Source: Gigaspora rosea (taxonomy: Eukaryota; Glomeromycota; Glomeromycetes; Diversisporales; Gigasporaceae). Taken from it: DNA of 64,000 nt. The DNA lies in NCBI GenBank assembly GCA_003550325.1, contig QKWP01001087.1, positions 107,724 through 171,723 on the forward strand. The letters run 5' to 3'. A model generated the notes under the pieces. That model saw only the letters and a program-made list of their open reading frames with translations. It did not search any database and had not been told where the DNA came from. A program made the translations under genes and the position numbers. Positions 55,164 through 64,000 of this stretch are shown piece after piece (position 1 is the first letter of the stretch; every line of letters begins with the position of its first letter).

Positions 55164-58081
55164 CTATTGTCTTTTGCAAATTCCATCTTTATTAATTATT
55201 AAAATGTCATCAAGAAAACGATCACTTTGTCTTTATTAAATGAAGAAAGTGTATCAAAACCACCACGAAAAAATACAAAACAAAGAAGAAAGGTTATATG
55301 TAATTGCAATAAGTGCAATGGATCGCTTGTCGATTATAGAACGAAAGTTGCTCATGAAAGTAGAATACAACAACCACCAAAAAGACAAAGTTCGGCATTA
55401 TCATTACTAGAACAAGAAGAAATGGGTGGTCCAAGTTCTTCACAAGATTTAATAAAAGAAATTGAAGAAATTGAAGAAGTTACTGACACTCTAGTATCTG
55501 ATGTGAATGAATATATTTTTAAGCCCAGAGTCAGAAATCCAGCGTTAAATAGGGTTATGTCTTTTAATGTTGATTACGAACATTCAGCAGGTGAAGAGTT
55601 TGGTTCAAATTCAGCAGTTGAAGATGAGTTTGATGAAACACTCGATGTGTATACCGAAGATGACAACTTTTCTGAAACTAGCACTAAATCTGATGAAAGT
55701 TCTGACGATAGCGATAATGTTTTCAAAGACTATTTGGCACCCGATTTTGAAATGCCACGAGAACCCAAAAATGTACATAACAACAATCAATTTACATGGA
55801 TACTTTTATGGATCATGAACTTCAAAATACAGTATAATATATCGGAAGGTGCAATTAAAGCGCTTCTAAAGTTTATGAAGTTAGTACTAATTGTAGTTGG
55901 TAGTATTGAATTTAACAACTTTCTTACATCCAAGTATAAAGTGAACAAAGCACTTGGATTGTCTGATGAATTTATTAGTTTTGTGTCATGTCCTAAATGT
56001 CATAAACTATACAAGGAGGAAGAAGTGATAAAGTTTAAGCATAATAACCAGGTATCGATTATGAGTTGTACCCATATAGAATTTCCAAATTCGAAAATTA
56101 GAAAAAACAAGATTTGTGGCACCAATTTATCAACGCAATCTAAGTTGTTAAATGGAAAAATCGTAAATCGACCAGAGTTGATTTTTCCTTATAGCCCAAT
56201 TAGACACCAATTGGATAACATGTACCAGCGTCCAGGTTTTGAGAATAGTCTTCGGCATTGGGTAAATTGTTCAAGCTTCGATGATATTTTATGCGATATG
56301 TATGATGGTGAAATTTGAAAACCTTTAAAGATTAACTATTCGGCAAAGATTCGGTGCTATTTTTCTGTAATGAAAAGGCGGATTCACATTTGGGATTGAT
56401 AGTAAACCTTGATTGGTTTCAACCATTCGATGGTGTATCGCATAGTACTACTGGTGTATTATATGCATCCATTGCGAATCTGCTACGTGATATTCGATTT
56501 AAGCGTGAAAATATGTTAGTTTTAGGCATATTACCTGGGGCAGATGAAGTGAGTTTGCATAAAATAAACCATTATCTTTTCCCAGTTGTTGACGAATTAG
56601 AGTCCCTTTGGCGTGGTATGGCACTAAATTCAACAGCTAAGTTTTCAGAAGGAAGAACGATTCGTGCTGCTTTGATACTAATTTCATGTGATATTCCAGC
56701 TGCTCAAAAGTTATGTGGGTATATATTGGCATTAGTATCATGTCATCTTTGCGAGAAAAGTGCTAATTATGTTAACAGACATTTTAATTTTGGCGGTATA
56801 CAAAATATGGATGAATGGTTCATTCAAAAAGATTTAGCAGTACATTAGGAAAAGCCTCTTGAATGGAAACATTGTAGTTCTAATGCTAAAAGAAAGCGTT
56901 TTGTTAAAGACAATAAAGTTCGATAGTCAGAATTACTTCATCTAAATTATTTTAATCCTATTCATCATGTTATCGTTGATCCTATGCATTGCCTTTTTTT
57001 GGGCATTGCTAAGTGGATTGTTAAGTGAATATAGATCGATGAAGGCATATTGACCCAAAATATGCTTATACAAATTCAATCCAAGGTGAATAGGATCCAA
57101 GTTCCATCAGATATCGGCCGGATTCCAGGGAATGTGAGCAGTGGAGATGGATTTTCGAATTTTATAGCTGATCAGTGGTGAAAGTTTTTACAATTTATGC
57201 TACTGTTGTTCTCTGAGAACACTTTTCAAATGATGATCAGCAAATTTTAACAATTTGTAAAAATTTGCCAGATCTTAGTATCCAGAATAATGGAGCGCGA
57301 CCTAATGAATAAAGCTCACGAAAGGTTGATCAATTTTATAAAACTTATAGAAAGAAAATATGGGCCCAAAAAAATTACTCCTAATCTACATCTTTCGCTA
57401 CATTTATGTAAATGTGCACAGGATTATGGTCCACTATATTCCTTTTGGTGTTTTTCATTCAAAAGGATGAATGGAATATTAGGGTCCTTGCTGAATAGCA
57501 ATCAAAACATAGAACCTGAATTAATGCGAAGACTAATGAATGATAGTTGCATTGTTAGCTTAACAGCTGCATCTAAAGTGGAAGGACTAAAATTGTTGCC
57601 AAATTGATCAGAAGTAGGGTCACTTTCGGATGCAAATCAGTTTTCTTCTGATGAAATGTGTAGGTTTTTATTTAATACGTATAATATTTAAAGAATCAGT
57701 TATTACTGATTTCCTGGCAAGTTATTACCACCTCAATAGCAAAAGTTAATAATTCCTGCCGATTTATTGGACTTGCTAGTTGAATATTATACTGCGACTT
57801 ATGAAAATTTGAGTTTTAGAAAACCTTTTGCTAACAATCTTGATGACTCAATTATTGTTCTTAAGGGGGCTTCCAGAAATTACGTAATATTTTTTTACTA
57901 ATAAATTTCAAAATTTTACCCCACCCACCCACACCTGATACTCTATTAGCCAATCAAATTTTATATTTTTTAAAATTTATTCATATGTTTCAATTTATGA
58001 AATTGATAATAACTATTGCTCTACTGGACCAATTTAAATGATTTAACTGCCAAAATGTTTGTCTCACTGAGATGATTCTAA

Positions 58082-58979
58082 GGGAGCTTCCAGAAATTAC
58101 GTAATTTTTGGATGGGTGGGTGGGGTCGCCAAAATATTAGGTTATAATTCTGGTCAAAACTTTATAATTCTGGCCAAAAGTATAAAACTATAAAATTATT
58201 GATAACTTTTGATTTACTGGGCCAATTTAGATGATTTAACTACCAAAATGCTCATTTCGATGAGACGATTCTAACAAGCTCAAAATTGTTAAAATCTAAT
58301 TACAGGATCCAAGATCATTCAACTTTTGTGTAATTTTAATAGTGATTTTTTAGAATCACTAAGTAAATTTCTTTAACATTGAATAACTTTTGATCTACTG
58401 GTCCGTTTTGGATGATTTAACTACCAAATTGTTTGTCTCAGTGAGATGATTCTAACAAGCTAAAATTGCTAAATTTCAATCACAGGATCCCAAGATCGAT
58501 AAAGATTTGTATTGTTATTAACAATACAAATCCTTATCGATCTTGTGATCCTGTGATTGGAATTTAGTGATTTTAGGCTTGTTAGAATCGTCTCACTGAG
58601 ACAAACAATTTGGTAGTTAAATCATCCAAAACGGACTAGTGGATCAAAAGTTATTCAATGTTAAAGAAATTTACTTAGTGATTCTAAAAAATCACTATTA
58701 AAATTACACAAAAGTTGAACGATCTTGGGATTCTGTGATTAGATTTTAACAATTTTGGGCTTGTTAGAATTGTCTTGTTGAGACGAGCATTTTGGTAGTT
58801 AAATTATACAAAACAGACCAGTGTATCAAAGGTTTTTATCAATTCAAAAAATTGATCATATAAATAATTTTTAAAAAAATATAAAATTTGATTGGCTAAT
58901 AGGTATCAGGTGTGGGTGGGTGGGGTAAAATTTTGAAATTTATTAGTAACAAAAAATTACGTAATTTTTGGAAGCTCCT
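58082..58979. mobile_element. second copy of the same MITE family, nested and inverted, 898 bp
   Basis: Starts GGGAGCTTCCAGAAATTACG and ends GTAATTTTTGGAAGCTCCT. TAA flanks both ends (58079-58081 and 58980-58982). The ATTATAATTCTGG-type end is on the left and the CACACCTGATACC-type end on the right, so it is inverted relative to its host. Joining the flanks restores GATTCTAACAAGCCCAAAAT, a sequence present in every other module copy. Confidence 0.85.
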
Positions 58980-59047
58980 TAACAAGCCCAAAATTGTTAA
59001 AACATAATTGCAGGATCCCAAAATCATTTAACTTTAGTGTAATTTTA

Positions 59048-59197
59048 GGAGAATAACAAAAATCAGATGATTTTTTAGGGAGGGAGAAGGGTAAAAAAAG
59101 TGAAATTATATATAAGGAACCTACTATTTATATATTAAAAAAGAGGAAGGGGGTAGGCCTCTGATAAAAAATAATCAGGTGATTAATAACACAGCCC
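59048..59197 (+). mobile_element. short MITE 'M150', 150 bp, nested
   Basis: Runs from GGAGAATAACAAAAATCAGA to AATAACACAGCCC. TTA flanks both ends (59045-59047 and 59198-59200). Removing it restores TAATTTTAATAGTGATTTTT, found intact elsewhere in the host MITE. Copies are at 17443 and 51618. The ends pair only over a short stretch. Confidence 0.85.
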
Positions 59198-60459
59198 TTA
59201 ATAGTGATTTTTTAGAATTACTAAGTAAATTTCTTTAATATTGAATAACTTTTGATCCACTAGCCCGTTTTGGATGATTTAACTACTAAAATGTTCATCT
59301 CAGTGAGATGATTCTAACAAGCTCAAAATCTTTAAAATCTAATCACAGGGTCCCAAGATTGCTCAACTTTTGTGTAATCTTAATAGTGATTTTTTAGCGT
59401 CACTAAGTAAATTTCTTTAATATTGAATAACTTTTGATCTACTGGCCCGTTTTGGATAATTTAACTGCCAAAATGTTTGTCTCGGTGAGATGATTCTAAC
59501 AAGCCCAAAATCGCTAAATTCCAATCACAAGATTCCAAGATCAATAAAGATTTTTTGTTTGTTTAACAATACAAATCTTTATCGATCTTGGAATCCTGTG
59601 ATTGAAATTTAGCAATTTTGGGCATGTTAGAATCGTCTCACTGAGACGAACATTTTGGTAGTTAAATCATCTAAAACGGGCCAGTGCATCAAAAGTTATT
59701 CAATATTAAAGAAATTTACTTAGTGATTCTAAAAATTACTATTAAAATTACACAAAAGTTGAACGATCTTGGGGCCCTGTGATTAGATTTTAACGATTTT
59801 GAGCTTACTAGAATCATCTCAGTGAGATGAACATTTTGGTAGTTAAATCATCTAAATTGTTTAGTAGAACAATAGTTATTAATAATTTTATAATTTTATA
59901 CTTTTGGCCAGAATTATAAAAATTTGACCAGAATTATAATTATAACCTGATATTTTCGGGACCACACCCACCTACTAAAAAATCACATAATTTCTGGAAG
60001 CCCCTAACTGGGTGAACCATTATAGAAGATGCAGAATAGGATTAGAAATATTTGGTTTTGATATGTCTTCTCGGCATGTAAAAAGTTCGTTTGTTTTGCC
60101 CGGTTTGTGAATCAAGATGGAAGTATTGATTTGTATCCTGGACAAGTCCAATATTTCATTTCATTCAGTAAATCTGCTGAATGGGTTTATTGAACATAAA
60201 AATTGGCATACATCAAATGGTATAAGCCTGTAAGTTCAGCGGCAACTCGATTTCATTTTAGCGGCAATGATGAGGCCAAAACATGTAATGTTGAACTTTG
60301 GAACACTCAATTTTATCCAATTCATCGTAAATGCATTATTCCGGTACATAACATTTTTAGTCAATTTATACCATTCAAGTATAAAATATCAAATAGACAA
60401 AATTCTCGAGAATATTTAGCTGTAATTCCTTTAAATTGTAAATTTAATATTTAATATAT

Positions 60460-60990
60460 TTAATCTAAATTTAGTAATTAATAATGCGATTTTTAAACTA
60501 TTTTTACTGATTTTTAATTTATATTGCCTTATATTGTTTACAATCGATTGCAATCATTCAAGTTCACATCGATAAAATCATATCAATATCTATCTTATTT
60601 AAAAATTTCTTTGATATATACAAATTATATGTTTTATTTGATGAAACTTATACGAATTGTTAAAATAGCCGAAATTATACGATTTATATAATTTATAAAA
60701 ACGATAAGATTCGGCTGCCGATTTTTCTATTTTTGCTAATTTTTGACGATTTTTATTTATAAAAATCGGTAAACAAACGGATATTATACCAAATTTGCTT
60801 TTTAAACATTCGGTTATAGCCAAATGTTAATTGATTTCTCTTTTTTAATGCCGATTTGTATACAAACCTTGTAGTGCCGAATTTTGATATTTCGACTAGT
60901 GACATAGCGAGAGTGATAAAATGGTCACCCTACACGATCGAAGCAAATATGGTATTCAAAAATGAAGTCTGGTACCTTTTTGTCGTTTAT
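60460..60990. other. AT-rich, no gene recognised
   Basis: No plausible coding frame. TTTATAAAAATCGGTAAAC and related ATCGG pieces near 60640-60800 suggest a decayed inverted-repeat element. Confidence 0.35.
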
Positions 60991-60996
60991 ATATGT

Positions 60997-61179
60997 TGTG
61001 CATCAGATTAAAACTTGCGTCAGATTGAATCTGACGCATGTCAGATGACTATCAGTTGACCAGCATTAAATGATCGGCAACAACTGGCCTAAACTAACCT
61101 CCAACTTTACCATAATTTTACCCTAACCCTAATCTAATTTAGGCCGGGTCTAATCTGATGCAAGAATCGATCTGACACA
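60997..61179. mobile_element. MITE with TCAGATT inverted repeats
   Basis: CATCAGATTAAAACTTGCGT at the left and, inverted, TGTCAGATCGATTCTTGC at the right. A small palindrome CGTCAGATTGAATCTGACG lies inside. TACCCTAACCCTAATC lies in the right half. The LINE begins immediately after it. Confidence 0.6.
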
Positions 61180-64000
61180 AGACATATACACCCAACAATA
61201 AAGAACAGAAGAAAAAAATATGCAAGAACTTATTTAATAGAGTTGAGAATATACAAAAGTCTAGTAAAGCAAAGGTTCTAATTATGGGTAACTTTAATAC
61301 AGAGGCTAATAATAACACATTAAATAGAAAAAATCCAAACCCAGGTTCTAACAGAAAAAATCTATTGCAAAAGCTATTAGACAGAGGCTTTAAAAACACA
61401 TTCACGCATTTAGATACAGGTGTTAGTAGCACTACACGAAAAGGTCTAACCAAAGACTCAGAAATTGATTACATTTAGTTATCGCACAACTGGCATGTTG
61501 ATTTAGCAAAGTGCAAAATACAGGAAATGAGCTTATACACAAATAGTGACCATTACATGGTCTTTGTCTGGTTATTTGTTAGAATTCATATTCCTAGCCA
61601 AAAAAGTGCTCAAAAATGGAAAGCAAAAAGCAAAAAAATTTGTATTGATACAAATAAAATTCAGGAAGAAGATTGGATCACCTTTGCAAAAAGAACAGAT
61701 GAGATTTTAAAGTCCAAAGTAGAAAATCAGAAGAAAACAAACAGTGAAAGTGCTAGGACAGAAGTATTGATCCTTTAAGAAGATTTGGATAATAAATGGA
61801 ACTGGTTAGAATCAAGTATAAAACAGCAGCAAACAAAATCCTACCAAAGAAGCGTTTTACTGCGACAAAAACTAAAGAACCTAGCAAAGAACAAACTCAC
61901 AGTCTGTGAAAACTGTTCAAATGGCTAAACAAACTTGTAAAAAAAGTAAAAAACATATAGAACATGCATTAAATAACAAAGATAAAGAAGAGTTAGAGAG
62001 CATATCGAAAGTAATCAAAGCAGAATTAGAAGAGGACTTAATTTTTGAAAATGAGATCGATCTATGGTCAGATGAACTTCACAAGCACTTGAAACTTATG
62101 GCTAAACTGATTAAGAAAGTATGGAACAAAAAAAACATGTTACTAGAAGAATCCAAGATTAGAGAGAGTATAAAAGAAAGATGTGACAGAATAGTCACGA
62201 ATCAAAAATTAATGCTAAATAGCATTTTAGAGAGACCGACCAAGAAAATTAAGATAGATAGAGTTTGTGAAGATGTGAGGGATGACTTTAAGTTATATAC
62301 AGAAGAAAAAGAAGTTCTCGACCAAGTGGAAATACATTTTAAAGAACAATTTGGAAAAAGAAATTTTGATGGTAGAAATTTAAAACAAGAATGGCAGGAG
62401 AAAAAAAACTGAAAGAGAATATAAAAGAAGAATGGTACGATCAAGTTCTAAGTGAAATTACTTTGAAAGAATAAGAACAGGCACTTTCCACAACATATAG
62501 CAACTCAGCGTCTGGAATATCGGGAATTACATATCCTGTCTTAAGGTGGCTCGGAAAGTACACAACATGGTTTTGTACTGAATTTCTGTCCGAGTGTTTA
62601 GCAAGTAGCAAAATACCACAGAAGTGGAAATTGGGTCTTTTATATCCTATACTGAAAAAAGAGGAGTGAAATTTCAATTTGAACAATGTTCGGCCTGTCT
62701 TACTTTTAGAAACAGTAAGAAAAGTTTTAAACAAGGTTCTAATGCGAAGATTAGATCAAATCTTTAAGGGAAAAAAAATACTAAAAGGTCCAAATTTCGT
62801 GGGTCTGTCAGGAGAAAGTACTGAAGATCCTATACATATTTTAAATTGTATAACAGAAGAGGCCAGAGAGGAAAAAAAAGAGCTATGGGTCTTATTCCAA
62901 GACATGCAAAAGGCCTTTGATTCGGTGAGCATGGATTCTCTAGAGTTGGCCCTTAGAAGAATTAAGCTACCCAAAAATCTTTGCAAATATGTTGTAAACC
63001 TTTTCTCCAAAAGACAATTTGAAATTATAACTGCTTTCGGTAACACAAAACAAGTCATAGCCGGTGATGGTATTGATCAAAGAGAGGTGCTCTCTCCTTT
63101 GGTCTGGCGTATATTTTATGATCCTCTTTTGTGTGAGATTCAAAGATGGAAAAAGTGGATTACAAAGTTGAAGTAGAATGGTCTGTAGACTTGCATACTA
63201 ATAAAATTGAACATTTAAAATGGCGACAAGCAGTTCTGGCTTACGCCGATGATACGACCTGGATCACTAAGACCAAAGAGGAGCTAAAAGAGATTCTGGA
63301 GTTGGCTAATGACTTTTACAAATTGAATGATATTAGAATTAACAAGAACAAATCAGAATTGATAGTGATTAACAGAAATCAGCAAGCATCAAATAAAGAA
63401 TGCAAAATCTGCTCTAGAGATAAAACAGAAATCTGAGCAAAAGAAAAGGATAACTCAGCAAGGTTTCTTAGCATCTGGGTTTCTGAGAAAAATGGCAAAA
63501 ACTGTGGTTTAAGACTGGTGGAGCAGGAAATTCAGAGCTTAATAAGGTTTTTAAAAAAGAAAAAGGTTACACTTGGGCATCTACAATACATCAACAACAA
63601 GGTTTTAATACCCAGAATAGAATACAAATTAAGATATCATATAGTAAGCAAGCGGGTGTGTGATCGTTTGCACAGACCGTGATTAATGCTTATTAAAAAC
63701 AAGGCAGGGCTAGCAAGTTCTACAGCAAATGAAATCCTGCATTATAGTAATCTTGTGGGACTTAGAACGATCTGGTAAGCAAGACTAGCTCAGCAAATAC
63801 CAAGTCTAATTGAAAGATAAAACAATACAGGAACAGTAGGGTCAGTAACTTGGATCAGACTTAGACAGGCTCAGCTAGATAGTAAAGTACAGAGTGTATT
63901 CTTTCTTGGAACACTGACAGATGCAAGAGTAGTGAGTTTCGATTCAATTTTAATGCAAAGTTAGTGCAAGAAGCAAAAACAATTAAAATCAAGCTAGAGT
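61180..64000 (+). pseudogene. 5'-truncated LINE (endonuclease and reverse transcriptase), runs off the window
   Basis: Begins mid-domain with TPNNKEQKKK. The endonuclease end follows: VLIMGNFNTEANNN (the usual GDFN has become GNFN), then EIDYI and NSDHYMVFVWLF (the SDH motif). A Lys-rich linker covers 61640-62410. Reverse transcriptase follows: NNVRPVLLLETVRKVLNKVL (in place of xRPIxL), VLFQDMQKAFDSVSMD (block A with catalytic Asp), GDGIDQREVLSPLVW (the GxxQGxxLSP block, with RE replacing GS), and AYADDTTWITKT (YADD). Frame changes occur near 61780-61906, 62460-62670 and about 63150. Stops include 61476, 61776, 62410, 62668 and 63434. Decayed post-RT sequence (LHYSNLVGLRTIW) continues to the end of the window. 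Such proteins copy their RNA into nicked target DNA. This copy is dead. Confidence 0.85.

Larger units (their letters stand above)
57865..60004. mobile_element. PIF/Harbinger-like MITE inserted in the transposase gene
   Basis: The ends GGGGGCTTCCAGAAATTACG and the inverse of TTCTGGAAGCCCC are flanked by TAA (57862-57864 and 60005-60007). The left subterminal zone has CACCCACACCTGATAC. The right one has ATTATAATTCTGG-type sequence, the same asymmetry as the copy at 264-1196. It has since received the insertions at 58082-58979 and 59048-59197. Without them it would be about 1.09 kb. The interior is mirror copies of the TGAGA module. Confidence 0.85.
55204..60453 (+). pseudogene. tnp2-type (CACTA/EnSpm-like) transposase, split by MITEs
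   Basis: ATG 55204 gives MSSRKRS. A one-base change joins it to the long frame from about 55227 (363 codons). That frame has a Cys pair in ICNCNKCNGSL, an acidic middle, then FVSCPKCHKLY and a second zinc-like cluster. The tnp2 core follows: YSPIRHQLDNMYQRPGFENS, then LIVNLDWFQPFDGVSHSTTG and LRDIRFKRENMLVLGILPG, CDIPAAQKLCGY with CHLCEKSA, VDPMHCLFLGIAKWIVK, and LHLSLHLCKCAQDYGPLYSF. The Asp residues of NLDWF and CDIPA are candidate catalytic residues. In-frame stops occur at 56316, 56846, 56923, 57026, 57178 and 57605. At 57864 a MITE interrupts it. Deleting 57865-60007 restores an open frame (DDSIIVLNW then VNHYRRC). The tail continues past a stop near 60108 to LAVIPLNCKFNI and a natural stop at 60453. 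It is inactive now. Confidence 0.8.

Noticed and set aside
61139-61453. 104-codon minus-strand hydrophobic frame
   Set aside because: It is antisense to the LINE endonuclease region, where the plus strand has a recognisable domain.
1-64000. CRISPR array, bacterial operons or ribosome binding sites
   Set aside because: Repeats lack regular spacers, and introns, SINEs, LINEs and MITEs show this is eukaryotic nuclear DNA.

Overview
The window looks like nuclear DNA of a very AT-rich, transposon-saturated eukaryote. The best fit is an arbuscular mycorrhizal fungus (Glomeromycotina, Rhizophagus-like). The reasons are short GT-AG introns, a MATH-BTB gene, Sel1-repeat and kinase fragments of the kind that form huge families in these fungi, degenerate MULE, tnp2-type and LINE transposases, and TTAGGG/CCCTAA-type motifs. 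The species assignment is inference. Only one gene looks intact, the MATH-BTB gene at 24904-26190. Almost everything else that can be explained is mobile DNA, much of it nested.

Layout. 0-5.3 kb: a PIF/Harbinger-like MITE with TAA target duplications, a decayed LINE with an RNase H remnant, and a Tc1/mariner-like MITE. 5.4-10.1 kb: a TTGCAAAGTGC-rich repeat block, a minisatellite, a poly-T run holding the single N of the assembly, and a three-level nest (hAT-like element, MITE, tRNA-derived SINE with a 12-bp target duplication). 10-17.6 kb: two copies of an unknown dispersed repeat, two more tRNA-headed SINEs, a large palindrome, and small MITEs. 18-19.4 kb: a possible two-exon relic, then a truncated kinase fragment next to Sel1 repeats. 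21.5-23.3 kb: five small inverted-repeat elements in a row. 24.9-26.2 kb: the MATH-BTB gene. 26.6-39.7 kb: further MITEs, a Tc1-type transposase stub, a second SINE family with an 18-bp target duplication, and giant hairpins.

40.2-42.4 kb: a Tc1/mariner-like inverted-repeat element carrying a Sel1 pseudogene. 42.7-47.5 kb: a complete but dead MULE with about 115-bp terminal repeats and a perfect 9-bp target duplication, itself hit by a TA-flanked MITE and a foldback element. 47.6-51.1 kb: the second SINE copy, split by two later insertions. 52.9-60.5 kb: a divergent gene pair of a CACTA/tnp2-like transposon. Its transposase is broken by a PIF/Harbinger-like MITE that carries a second copy of the same family and a 150-bp MITE, each bounded by TAA or TTA duplications. 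61.2 kb to the end: a 5'-truncated LINE with endonuclease and reverse transcriptase that runs off the window.

Two patterns cut across the families. First, a module of about 100 bp recurs, often as mirror copies, inside otherwise unrelated palindromic elements. Second, CCCTAA/TTAGGG-like motifs sit in the middle of many unrelated MITEs. All coordinates come from reading by eye. Homology statements rest on motif recognition, not on searches.
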